Below the pieces are notes generated by a model. The model saw only the letters and a list, made by a program, of their open reading frames with translations, ran no database searches and was not told where the DNA came from. DNA of 12,172 nucleotides from Microbacteriaceae bacterium (GTDB lineage: Bacteria; Actinomycetota; Actinomycetes; Actinomycetales; Microbacteriaceae), in the NCBI GenBank assembly GCA_947447385.1, contig CANFKN010000025.1, positions 1 to 12,172 of the forward strand, written 5' to 3'. Positions 1-7,344 of this stretch are shown here, piece by piece (within the stretch, counting starts at the first letter, position 1; each line of letters begins with the position of its first letter). Both the position numbers and the translations under genes were made by a program.

Positions 1-546
1 GCCTACAGGCCCTTCGGACTGCAATGCTGCGATTGCATCAGTCTCACCGGCGGCAACAATCTGGCCGCCACCGTTGTAGTTAGCTGGGTCCAGGCCGAGC
101 TGAGCTAGGCGAGTTTCTACCGCGGACTGTTCTCCACCCAGAATCGCAGCCATGCTAGTTGGCTGCAAGGCTGCTGCCTTTGCCATTGCAATGCTGCGAG
201 CTTTGACAAAGGAAATACCCTGAGCTGCCGAAAAAATGCCAGCAGCAACGGCAGCAGTGATTTCACCTACCGAGTGGCCTGCAACACCAGCAACCGATGC
301 TGTCGCGGCGCCATCCTCGCCAAATAATGCTGCAAGAGAAGCCACGCCTGCGCTCACGATCAAGGGTTGTGCAACCGCAGTATCGCGTATCGTGTCGGCG
401 TCGCTTAGAGTGCCGTGCTCAATTAGAGCAAGACCTGAGGCTTGCTGCTGAGCCTCAATCGATTCACGAAAACCATCAACTTCAAGCCATGGTGTAAAAA
501 AACCAGGAGTTTGCGATCCTTGACCTGGGCAGACAATAGCGAGCAT
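1..546 (-). CDS. fabD: Malonyl-CoA:ACP transacylase FabD (3' end cut by window edge)
   Basis: Transfers the malonyl group from CoA to acyl carrier protein, supplying extender units to type II fatty acid synthesis in the cytosol. About 182 N-terminal residues are visible out of the ~300 usual for the family; the rest lies left of the window. Reading on the minus strand from the ATG at 546-544, the product opens MLAIVCPGQGSQ, with the oxyanion-side GQGSQ motif at residues 8-12. GHSVGE at 90-95 holds the nucleophile Ser92, and Arg117 (in VKARS) matches the malonate-binding arginine; both numbers equal those of E. coli FabD. The catalytic His is beyond the edge. The ATG lies 2 nt after the aceE stop, with GGTGA about 9 nt upstream inside aceE as the likely ribosome site, so the two genes should be co-transcribed and translationally coupled. 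In actinobacteria fabH/acpP/fabF usually follow; that cannot be seen here. Family assignment is very secure. Confidence 0.95.
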   Translation of the reverse strand, partial: MLAIVCPGQGSQTPGFFTPWLEVDGFRESIEAQQQASGLALIEHGTLSDADTIRDTAVAQPLIVSAGVASLAALFGEDGAATASVAGVAGHSVGEITAAVAAGIFSAAQGISFVKARSIAMAKAAALQPTSMAAILGGEQSAVETRLAQLGLDPANYNGGGQIVAAGETDAIAALQSEGPVG

Positions 547-548
547 TG

Positions 549-3278
549 TTACGCGTCACCGCCCGTGTTACCCGAGGTACCTGCAGTCACATCGTGCAGG
601 CGGTAGCGGTCGATGGCTTGCTGAGGAACATAGCCGTCGATTTTGCCTTGTTCGACAAGTTGTTCGAGAACGCGAACGACAATCGACGGACCATCAATCT
701 TGAAGGCACGGCGAGCTGCGGCGCGGGTGTCAGAGAAGCCGAAGCCGTCTGCTCCCAAGGTCGCGTAGTTGCCCGGAACCCACTTGCGAATCTGGTCTTG
801 AACCTGGTGCATCCAGTCGCTCACACCAAGAACTGGGCCTTGCGAACCTGAAAGCTTGCTGGTTATGTAGGCAGGTTCAACCGTTTCGTTCGGGTAAAGG
901 AACTTGCGCTCATCTTTAGCCAAAGCCTCACGACGCAACTCAGTCCAAGAGGTTACCGACCAAACGTCAGCCGAAACTCCCCAGTCGGCCTGAAGCAAGT
1001 GCTGAGCTTCGAGAGCCCAGTTGACTCCCACGCCAGAGGCAAGAATTTGCGCCTTGTGCCCTGGGTTCGAGTTTTGGCTCACTAGGTGCATACCCTTGAT
1101 GATGCCCTCGACATCGACGTCGGCAGGTTCAGCAGGTTGCACGTACGGCTCGTTATAGACAGTCATGTAATAGATAACGTTAGGGTCCACGTGAGTGCCG
1201 CCATACATTCGTTCGATACCCGACCGAACAATGTGCCCAATCTCATAAGAGAAAGCTGGGTCATATGAGATGACTGCGTTGTTAGTTGCAGCAAGTAGCA
1301 GTGAGTGGCCGTCGGCGTGTTGTAGGCCTTCACCGGTCAAAGTGGTTCTGCCGGCGGTAGCGCCGATCATGAAACCACGAGATAACTGGTCTGCTGCGGC
1401 CCAGATTGCATCTGCAGTGCGCTGGAACCCAAACATCGAATAGAAGACATAGAACGGAATCGTTGCCTGGCCCTGAGTCGCATAGCTAGTGGCTGCCGCA
1501 GTGAAGGCGGCTACTGAACCTGCCTCGTTAATGCCGGTGTGCAATATCTGGCCGGCTGGGCTTTCTTTATAAGAGAGCAACAGTTCACGGTCAACAGATA
1601 GGTAGTTCTGACCGTTCGGGTTGTAGATTTTGGCTGTTGGAAAGAATGCATCCATTCCGAAAGTGCGAGCCTCGTCAGGAATAATCGGGACGATTCGGTG
1701 ACCAAAGTCTGGTGCACGAAGCAAATCTTTGAGCAATCGCACGAATGCCATGGTTGTTGCGACTTCTTGGTTGCCTGAGCCGGCCTTCGCAATCGCATAG
1801 GTCTTTTCTTCTGGAAGCGTGAAGTCCACATATTTGCTGCGTCGTTCTGGGAGGTAACCACCGAGAGCGCGACGACGTTCGTGCATGTACTGAATTTCTG
1901 GCGCATCCTGACCAGGGTGAAAATACGGGGGTTGGTATGGATTTTCTTCGAGCTGAGCATCTGTGATTGGAATTCGAAGTTCGTCTCTAAAGCCCTTTAG
2001 GTTGTCGAGAGTCATCTTTTTCATTTGGTGGGTCGCATTTCGACCCTCGAATGACTTTCCAAGCGTGAAACCCTTGATCGTCTTAGCGAGGATAACCGTT
2101 GGCTGGCCCTTGTGCTCCATTGCAGACTTGTAGGCTGCGTAAACCTTGCGATAGTCATGGCCGCCTCGCTTGAGACCCCAAACTTCATCATCGCTTAGGT
2201 GCTCAACTAGTTTCAGGGTTCGCGGGTCTCGACCAAAGAAGTTTTCGCGAACGAATGCGCCGTTTTCAGTTTTAAAAGTTTGATAGTCACCGTCTGGCGT
2301 TGCATTCATGAGGTCAACAAGTGCACCATCGACATCGTTCTGAAGCAGGGCATCCCATTCGCGACCCCAGACAACTTTGATTACGTTCCAACCAGCACCT
2401 CTGAAGAAGCTCTCAAGCTCCTGAATGATTTTGCCGTTGCCTCGAACCGGTCCGTCCAGGCGCTGGAGGTTGCAGTTGACTACGAATGTGAGGTTGTCGA
2501 GACCGTCATTTGCTGCAAGCTGCAGTGCGCCGCGACTTTCTACCTCATCTAGTTCGCCGTCACCCAAGAAAGCCCAAACGTGCTGCTCGGCTGCGGTATC
2601 TTTCAGACCGCGACCGGTGAGGTAACGATTGAACTGCGCCTGGTAAATAGCGTTGATTGGGCCGATGCCCATCGAAACGGTCGGGAACTGCCAAAAATCT
2701 GACATAAGTCGTGGGTGCGGATAGCTCGAGAGCCCACCACCTGCGTGAGATTTTTCTTGGCGAAAACCGTCAAGCTGCTGAGCACTGAGTCGCCCCTCGA
2801 GAAAGGCGCGTGAGTATGGACCAGGGGAGGCGTGACCCTGAATGAAAATCTGATCTCCGCCGGTTGGGTGATCTTGGCCTCTGAAGAAGTGGTTGAAGCC
2901 GACTTCATACAAAGATGCCGAAGACGCAAAAGTTGAAATGTGGCCACCCACACCGATGCCAGGTCGCTGAGCTCGGTGAACCAGCATCGCTGCGTTCCAA
3001 CGCATCCATGCGCGATAGGTTCGCTCGACAGTCTCATCGCCCGGAAACTCTGGCTCGTTCTCTGGTGCGATTGTGTTGATGTAATCGGTTGTCGGAACAA
3101 TCGGGACATTCAATTGAAGTTCGTGTGAACGACGTAGCAGATTGAGCATGATCTCTCGTGCTCTACCACGACCGTGCACTCTGGCAACAGCGTCTAGTGA
3201 CTCAAGCCACTCGCGGGTCTCTTCAGGGTCTTGGTCAGGGTTGTGCACCGCATAGGCGTCGTGGTTGTTAATCGACAC
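549..3278 (-). CDS. aceE: Pyruvate dehydrogenase E1 component, homodimeric type (AceE)
   Basis: Thiamine-diphosphate-dependent decarboxylase that converts pyruvate to the hydroxyethyl intermediate and passes the acetyl group to the lipoyl domains of E2, giving acetyl-CoA. The 909 residues fit the single-chain homodimeric E1 family (E. coli 887), not the split alpha/beta form. The ThDP/Mg motif begins GDGE at 239-242 and ends in NCN at 268-270 followed by LQRLDGP. The dynamic active-site loop [11 protein letters not shown] contains His417, and TGINEAG at 581-587 carries Glu585, the probable ThDP N1' partner. The start is GTG at 3278-3276, preceded by a purine-rich AAAGAGGA about 6 nt upstream; the next in-frame starts would remove conserved N-terminal sequence. 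It is the first gene of a minus-strand unit with fabD, linking acetyl-CoA formation to fatty acid synthesis. E2 and E3 genes are not in the window. No defects seen. Confidence 0.97.
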   Translation of the reverse strand: MSINNHDAYAVHNPDQDPEETREWLESLDAVARVHGRGRAREIMLNLLRRSHELQLNVPIVPTTDYINTIAPENEPEFPGDETVERTYRAWMRWNAAMLVHRAQRPGIGVGGHISTFASSASLYEVGFNHFFRGQDHPTGGDQIFIQGHASPGPYSRAFLEGRLSAQQLDGFRQEKSHAGGGLSSYPHPRLMSDFWQFPTVSMGIGPINAIYQAQFNRYLTGRGLKDTAAEQHVWAFLGDGELDEVESRGALQLAANDGLDNLTFVVNCNLQRLDGPVRGNGKIIQELESFFRGAGWNVIKVVWGREWDALLQNDVDGALVDLMNATPDGDYQTFKTENGAFVRENFFGRDPRTLKLVEHLSDDEVWGLKRGGHDYRKVYAAYKSAMEHKGQPTVILAKTIKGFTLGKSFEGRNATHQMKKMTLDNLKGFRDELRIPITDAQLEENPYQPPYFHPGQDAPEIQYMHERRRALGGYLPERRSKYVDFTLPEEKTYAIAKAGSGNQEVATTMAFVRLLKDLLRAPDFGHRIVPIIPDEARTFGMDAFFPTAKIYNPNGQNYLSVDRELLLSYKESPAGQILHTGINEAGSVAAFTAAATSYATQGQATIPFYVFYSMFGFQRTADAIWAAADQLSRGFMIGATAGRTTLTGEGLQHADGHSLLLAATNNAVISYDPAFSYEIGHIVRSGIERMYGGTHVDPNVIYYMTVYNEPYVQPAEPADVDVEGIIKGMHLVSQNSNPGHKAQILASGVGVNWALEAQHLLQADWGVSADVWSVTSWTELRREALAKDERKFLYPNETVEPAYITSKLSGSQGPVLGVSDWMHQVQDQIRKWVPGNYATLGADGFGFSDTRAAARRAFKIDGPSIVVRVLEQLVEQGKIDGYVPQQAIDRYRLHDVTAGTSGNTGGDA

Positions 3279-3448
3279 GGAGGTCCTCTTTCATATCAGC
3301 ACATTTGTCAGTGCTCAGAACGGCATGGCCTTTTGACTTTGGGTTTAAGTCTTAGACAAGTTTATGCGTTTCGAGGGGAAGCATTTGTAACCTCGTGTGG
3401 TTGTGTTGTTGAACCAGCATTCAGTCCACTGCTCTCGAAAGATAAAAC
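3279..3448. promoter_or_regulatory. Divergent intergenic region between aceE and the peroxiredoxin gene
   Basis: These 170 bp must hold the promoters of both divergent genes. On the minus strand the aceE ribosome site (AAAGAGGA) sits at about 3284-3291. A short inverted repeat, AGCAC at 3298-3302 with GTGCT at 3311-3315, could form a small hairpin in the aceE leader. In the middle there is a TTGACT (3333-3338, plus) and two overlapping inverted repeats: GACTT/AAGTC (3335-3339 and 3347-3351) and the 9-bp palindrome GTCTTAGAC (3349-3357). TAAACT on the minus strand (3364-3359) could be a -10 element for aceE, but I find no matching -35. No good -10 at the right spacing from TTGACT was found for the plus-strand gene. 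The regulators are unknown. Confidence 0.4.
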
Positions 3449-3907
3449 ATGTCACCACTTATCGGCGATCTAGCCCCTGACTTTTCACTAATCAACCAAT
3501 TCGGTGAGACCGTTACATTGAGCCAATTTCGTGGTTCAAAGCCAGTTGTAATCGTTTTTTATCCACTTTCATTTTCTGGAATCTGCACCGGTGAACTTTG
3601 CGAGCTTCGCGATGACATCTCAAAATTTGAGCGCGCAGGTGTTGAACTGCTTGCTATTTCTGTTGACAGCAAGTTCGTTCAGAAACGATTTGCAGAACAG
3701 GAGTCTTATAACTTCTCAGTTCTAGCTGATTTCTGGCCGCATGGTGGCGTCGCTGAAGCATATGGAGTGTTTATGCCAGAAAATGGTTTCGCAAACCGTG
3801 CAACCTTTGTAGTTAACAAAGAAGGAACGATTGCCGCGAAGTTTATTACCGCTCCAGGTCAGGCACGCGACGTATCAGACTACGACCGCGCTCTGGCCGC
3901 TATCTAG
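3449..3907 (+). CDS. ahpE: AhpE-type peroxiredoxin (AhpC/TSA family)
   Basis: Cytosolic thiol peroxidase that reduces hydroperoxides through a peroxidatic cysteine. The 152 residues match the family length. The sequence tracks M. tuberculosis AhpE along its whole length as I recall it: APDFSL near the start, FYPLSFSGICTGEL, ADFWPHGGVAEAYGVF at about 93-108, and ANRATFVV with Arg117. The catalytic set is Pro39, Ser43 (in the Thr/Ser position of the PxxxT/SxxC motif), Cys46 and Arg117. A second cysteine, Cys51, lies five residues after Cys46, unlike one-Cys AhpE and like the C-X4-C spacing of E. coli BCP. The ATG at 3449 has only a weak GAAAG ribosome site about 7 nt upstream, but the protein aligns from this start. 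It is divergent from aceE; in M. tuberculosis ahpE also lies close to aceE. No terminator was seen before the tRNA. The electron donor cannot be told from sequence. Confidence 0.9.
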   Translation: MSPLIGDLAPDFSLINQFGETVTLSQFRGSKPVVIVFYPLSFSGICTGELCELRDDISKFERAGVELLAISVDSKFVQKRFAEQESYNFSVLADFWPHGGVAEAYGVFMPENGFANRATFVVNKEGTIAAKFITAPGQARDVSDYDRALAAI

Positions 3908-3913
3908 CCCGAT

Positions 3914-3942
3914 TTGCCAAGCTACAGCAAAACTACTAGGCT
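3914..3942 (+). promoter_or_regulatory. Likely sigma-70-type promoter of tRNA-Val
   Basis: TTGCCA at 3914-3919 is separated by exactly 17 bp from TAGGCT at 3937-3942, which fits the TAnnnT form of an actinobacterial -10 box. The predicted start of transcription falls at about 3949, right at the mature tRNA 5' end (3950), leaving almost no leader. This is a sequence match only. Confidence 0.55.
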
Positions 3943-3949
3943 CTTCTTC

Positions 3950-4022
3950 GGGCCTTTAGCTCAGTTGGTAGAGCGCCACGCTTACACCGTGGATGTCATC
4001 GGTTCGAGCCCGGTAGGGCCCA
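3950..4022 (+). tRNA. tRNA-Val, anticodon UAC
   Basis: A complete 73-nt cloverleaf. The acceptor stem GGGCCTT (3950-3956) pairs with AGGGCCC (4015-4021) with one G-U pair, followed by discriminator A at 4022. The D arm is GCTC/GAGC around AGTTGGTA. The anticodon stem CCACG/CGTGG encloses the loop CTTACAC, giving anticodon TAC, which reads GUA and, with wobble, other valine codons. The T arm has the TTCGAGC loop. The 3' CCA is not encoded (CTA follows the discriminator), so it must be added after transcription. It stands alone, with its own promoter upstream and an intrinsic terminator 12 nt downstream. Confidence 0.97.
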
Positions 4023-4033
4023 CTACTGAAAAA

Positions 4034-4061
4034 CCCGCTTCTTAATAGAAGCGGGTTTTTT
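4034..4061 (+). terminator. Strong intrinsic terminator of the tRNA-Val transcript
   Basis: CCCGCTTCT (4034-4042) pairs perfectly with AGAAGCGGG (4047-4055) around a TAAT loop, followed by a run of six T (4056-4061). The A run at 4029-4033 can extend the stem against the T tract and would also work weakly as a terminator on the other strand. It isolates the tRNA from the operon that begins at 4088. Confidence 0.93.
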
Positions 4062-4087
4062 GTTTATACAAAGATAGACTTTTGCCT

Positions 4088-6514
4088 ATGGAATCGGCTG
4101 ATTACACACCGCCTGTGCGACGCTCGATGAGCGACGAAGAATTGGCGCAAGTTGTTAACCAACCCTTCGGAGATGAAGCTGAGATGCTTTCAGCGATGGC
4201 GCTTCTCGAGAATCAAGCTGCGTTGCGCGTTGAAGATGATCGTGCCGAAGCGATGTGGGCAGTCGAAATGCAAGTTTTGGCAACGCCTGAATCGCTTGCA
4301 GCGCTTGATGCCTTTAGAAAAGGCGAGAACTTCGATTTAGAGGAGTTCCGTTCTAAAAATCAAACCTTCGAGCCCCCAACATTCCAGCTCTCTTCAGCAC
4401 CAGCCTACGAGCCTTTACCTTCGGAGGTACCCTCGGAGATTCCGTCGGAGTTGCCTTCGGAGCTACCTTCTGAAAACACTGAAGACTCTGAGCAATCAGC
4501 CACTACTAATAGTGAAAAGCCGGCGCTGAGTCTGTTTGAACAGATTGCCTTAGCTAACTCGTCGAAATCTTTGCAAGTTAACCAAATCGAGAACGTAATT
4601 AATGAAACTTCGGGGGAGGGATCGAGTCAAGCTGACTCTGAAGAGTTGCCAGTCGAGTCGAACCAGTTTCCGCTAATTCCAGTTGGACCCGCGCCAGACA
4701 TTAGCGTCACTACAACACCAACTTTTGCACTCGAGCAAGAGCACGACTTTCTAGCTTTCACGGCAGAAACAGATCAAGGCGATGAAGAAGCTGAGTTTGA
4801 AGATCAGGTTGAGCAAGTCGAACCGCTTGAACAAGTTGAACCGCTTGAACAAGTTGAGCAGCAGGCTACCGAGCAAGAAGAAAATCGCATTATCGAACAG
4901 TTTGACGAGATTTTTGAAATTGCGCCGCAAACCTCTGCAGAATATCTCGATGATGCAAAAGGTTCTGTTTCGACAGCACATGACCCTTCTGAAATGCAGG
5001 GCGTTGGGTCGCTCTTTCTGAACTGGTTACCAGTATCTGGCTCTGTTGTGCCGGTCCTTTTGGCGATCTATTTACATTCTTTAGGTCTTGAACTTACCGA
5101 TTCTGTAGTTGCTGTGTGCATGGCCATTGTCGCCGCGTTCGCTACAACTGCAATTGGTGCTATCGCTGGCAAGCGCGCCGGGCTTTCAACATTCATGGTT
5201 TCGCGAGCGACATTCGGTGTATTTGGCGCCAGATTGCCCGCAGTGTTTTTCGGCATCATCAAGCTCGCCACGGCCACGGTTTTAGTCTTGCTTGTCATAG
5301 TCGCCAGCGATGGGGCAGTCAATGGATGGCAGGTTGAGGGCGAAGCGTCTAAGGCTTGGCAGCTTGGTTCAATCACAATTGGTTTTTGGCAGCTGCTGAT
5401 AGTTGCAAGCGTTGTGCTGGTATCGGTTTTCTCAGTAATCAAACTAAAAATTGCTAAGTTCTTCAATTTCACCGTGGGCATTATTGCTTCAGTTGCAGTT
5501 GTTCTTTCGCTAGTCCTAAAGCTTGTCACTGCGGGTATGGATCCTAGTTTTTACCTGCTTGATTCGTGGCCAAAAACCATCGGTGCCGCAACAATTGCAT
5601 TTGCTATTTTGGGCACACTCTGGTCGAGCACTGGCGCTGACTTTGCCCGCAACCTTCGAAAAGATGTCAAGGGTGCAAACATCTTCGCCCTGTCATCGTT
5701 GATTTTGTTAGTAATTCCGTCAGCGTTAGCAACAGCAACACTTATTCTTTTGAGCAGTTCAGACACAAAACCGTCAACCCTCGGGTTGTCAACCATTGTT
5801 CCAGCGAACTTCGAATGGCTTGGCTACCCAGTTTCAATTGCTGTGCTCTTGGTTTTGTCTTCAATCGAGTTGAGATCAAGCCGATTGGCACTTAGTGCAG
5901 CTTCTGCTTGGTTTGCCAAATCATGGGCCAAGGTCATGTTGGCCATAGCATTCTTGGCTCTGAACATTACCATTTGGGTTTTTTATGGTTCAAGTGGCCT
6001 GTTTTACAACCTGCATGATTACGCGTTAGTCCTATCTGTTCCAGTGGCGGCCTGGCTTGGAATCTTCACAGCAGATACCGTTTTGCGAAGAATCGCATAT
6101 CACGAAATTTCACTTCTGCGAACTTATGGTTTCTATGGCAACTACAACTTTGCAAACCTGCTCGGCTGGCTTCTAGCTAGTGCCGTTGGGCTCGGCATGG
6201 TCTCGAGCGATCTTCTAGAGTTCCGTGGTTTGGGCTATCTTGCAGTCTTCGCCCAAGACCCCGAGTTTTGGCGGGTGAGCTATCTGGGTGTCGGCGTAAG
6301 TTTTGCGATAGGAGCGCTGATTCCGGTTTGTTTCGGTTTGCCACGAATCAGGCGGCAAGAGGCAGAGGTGCTCTCTATCGAATCTCGGCGTTACGAGCTT
6401 CGAGATGTTCTTGTGGCAGCAGAAGGCGCAGAGCTTGAAAATGCGACTGAAACCCACGAAGTCACTGAGGTAGTCCTAGATGCTCAAAACGGCGACCAGG
6501 ATTACTCCGTATAA
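4088..6514 (+). CDS. NCS1-like (cytosine/purine permease-type) membrane protein with long acidic N-terminal extension
   Basis: Predicted 808 residues, in two parts. Residues 1 to about 305 are hydrophilic and acidic: a helical-looking segment (about 15-80), a proline-serine-glutamate repeat (about 111-129), low-complexity acidic sequence, and a VEPLEQ repeat (about 242-258). Residues from about 309 to 752 hold about 12 hydrophobic segments. After the second comes GKRAGLS at 361-367 and an SRATFG stretch at 372-377, like the NCS1 signature. Segment 6 ends in SSTGADFARN, resembling the TADFxRF motif of CodB-type permeases. A charged C-terminal tail of about 55 residues follows. NCS1 proteins import nucleobases, allantoin, hydantoins or thiamine; the substrate here is unknown and the first segment is divergent, so a non-transport role is possible. 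ATG 4088 is preferred; in-frame TTG at 4082 is an alternative and neither has a clear ribosome site. TATACA at 4065-4070 could be a -10 giving a very short leader. The stop abuts the next start (TAAATG). Confidence 0.65.
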   Translation: MESADYTPPVRRSMSDEELAQVVNQPFGDEAEMLSAMALLENQAALRVEDDRAEAMWAVEMQVLATPESLAALDAFRKGENFDLEEFRSKNQTFEPPTFQLSSAPAYEPLPSEVPSEIPSELPSELPSENTEDSEQSATTNSEKPALSLFEQIALANSSKSLQVNQIENVINETSGEGSSQADSEELPVESNQFPLIPVGPAPDISVTTTPTFALEQEHDFLAFTAETDQGDEEAEFEDQVEQVEPLEQVEPLEQVEQQATEQEENRIIEQFDEIFEIAPQTSAEYLDDAKGSVSTAHDPSEMQGVGSLFLNWLPVSGSVVPVLLAIYLHSLGLELTDSVVAVCMAIVAAFATTAIGAIAGKRAGLSTFMVSRATFGVFGARLPAVFFGIIKLATATVLVLLVIVASDGAVNGWQVEGEASKAWQLGSITIGFWQLLIVASVVLVSVFSVIKLKIAKFFNFTVGIIASVAVVLSLVLKLVTAGMDPSFYLLDSWPKTIGAATIAFAILGTLWSSTGADFARNLRKDVKGANIFALSSLILLVIPSALATATLILLSSSDTKPSTLGLSTIVPANFEWLGYPVSIAVLLVLSSIELRSSRLALSAASAWFAKSWAKVMLAIAFLALNITIWVFYGSSGLFYNLHDYALVLSVPVAAWLGIFTADTVLRRIAYHEISLLRTYGFYGNYNFANLLGWLLASAVGLGMVSSDLLEFRGLGYLAVFAQDPEFWRVSYLGVGVSFAIGALIPVCFGLPRIRRQEAEVLSIESRRYELRDVLVAAEGAELENATETHEVTEVVLDAQNGDQDYSV
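4418..4474 (+). repeat. In-frame 12-bp tandem repeat (Pro-Ser-Glu-x)
   Basis: Nearly five units of the pattern CCnTCGGAGnnn: units start at 4418, 4430, 4442, 4454 and 4466, the last with synonymous changes (TCT GAA). They encode PSEV, PSEI, PSEL, PSEL, PSE in the acidic N-terminal part of the permease-like protein. The unit is a multiple of three, so changes in copy number would keep the frame. Confidence 0.9.
4811..4860 (+). repeat. In-frame 18-bp tandem repeat (EQVEPL)
   Basis: Two full units, GAGCAAGTCGAACCGCTT (4811-4828) and GAACAAGTTGAACCGCTT (4829-4846), plus most of a third (4847-4860). The first two units differ at two third-codon positions only. They encode EQVEPL-EQVEPL-EQVEQ in the acidic region just before the membrane part of the permease-like protein. 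Confidence 0.9.
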
Positions 6515-7327
6515 ATGACCACGCTTTCTACACTTGTAAATAGTTTCGAGTCGCTTTGGCCTGCATTTGGTGCCGAAAAGTGGGATGCGCCCGGATTGGT
6601 TGCGGGTTCACCAGAATCAACCGTTCGTAGGGTTTTACTCACGGTTGACATCACTGGAGCGATCATCGATGAAGCCTGCCAAGATTTCGATTTGGTACTC
6701 GCCCACCACCCATACTTAATGAGAGGCGTGACCTCCGTTGGCGAAAACACTGCCAAGGGCTCAGCGATATCAAAGGCCATTCGCGCCAATCTGGCAATTT
6801 TTGCAGCGCACACGAATGCTGACATCGTTGAAGCCGGTGTCTCAGACACACTCGCCAAAGCGTTCGGGTTGACGCAGCTTTCTCCTTTAGTTGCAACGTC
6901 GCCGGTCGAAGGCCACGGTCGAATTGGTTTGTTGCCAAGGCCGATGTCTCTCGGCGAGTTCGCTCGGATGATTGCTCGCACGATTCCTGCGACTGCATCT
7001 GGAGTTCGAGTCTCTGGTGACTATAACCAAATAGTCTCTAAAGTGGCATTGTGCGCTGGCGCTGGCGACAGTTTTATTTCTGATGCTGTCGCAGCTCAGG
7101 TTGATGTTTATGTGACTTCAGACCTTAGGCACCACGTAATGCAAGAAGCTCGTGAATCTGCCCTGATTAGTGGCGGTGCGCCTGCGCTTGTTGACATATC
7201 GCACTGGGCTGCGGAATGGATGTGGCTCGATGTTGCGGCACACCAGCTAAGAAGTCTGCATCCTGAGATTGAGTTCGTTGTCAGTGACCTACGAACCGAT
7301 CCATTTGACTTTGTTATAACCCAATAA
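6515..7327 (+). CDS. Nif3-like dinuclear metal-center protein (YbgI/NIF3 family)
   Basis: Member of the Nif3 family, which forms toroidal hexamers with a two-metal site; members have been annotated as GTP cyclohydrolase 1 type 2, but the physiological role is not settled. The 270 residues fit the short form without an inserted PII-like domain. The metal ligands expected from E. coli YbgI are all present: His64 and His65 in VLAHHP, Asp103 in AHTNAD (with His99), and His230 and Glu234 in DISHWAAEW. The opening LWPAFGAEKWDAPGL matches the family's Nter motif. The ATG directly follows the stop of the permease-like gene (TAAATG), so translation is probably coupled. In actinobacteria (M. tuberculosis Rv2230c, from memory) it sits beside the zinc-ribbon and RNase H-phosphatase genes, as here. 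Family is secure, function is not. Confidence 0.92.
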   Translation: MTTLSTLVNSFESLWPAFGAEKWDAPGLVAGSPESTVRRVLLTVDITGAIIDEACQDFDLVLAHHPYLMRGVTSVGENTAKGSAISKAIRANLAIFAAHTNADIVEAGVSDTLAKAFGLTQLSPLVATSPVEGHGRIGLLPRPMSLGEFARMIARTIPATASGVRVSGDYNQIVSKVALCAGAGDSFISDAVAAQVDVYVTSDLRHHVMQEARESALISGGAPALVDISHWAAEWMWLDVAAHQLRSLHPEIEFVVSDLRTDPFDFVITQ

Positions 7328-7344
7328 GACCAGCCAGGAGCATC

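Noticed and set aside
236..497. Plus-strand open frames opposite fabD
   Set aside because: They lie antisense to a clear FabD sequence with catalytic motifs.
2603..3109. 168-residue open frame on the minus strand inside aceE
   Set aside because: It is an out-of-frame shadow of aceE with no recognisable domain; the AceE frame is conserved through the whole stretch.
4082..4087. TTG start for the permease-like gene
   Set aside because: The in-frame ATG two codons later is preferred because ATG is the more common start; neither has a clear ribosome site, so this remains open.
5068..5529. 153-residue open frame antisense to the permease-like gene
   Set aside because: Its Ala/Thr/Met-rich low-complexity product is what the reverse of hydrophobic membrane codons gives; no ribosome site or domain was seen.
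6502..6981. 159-residue open frame antisense to the Nif3-family gene
   Set aside because: The opposite frame holds all the conserved metal ligands of the Nif3 family; the antisense product has no recognisable motif.
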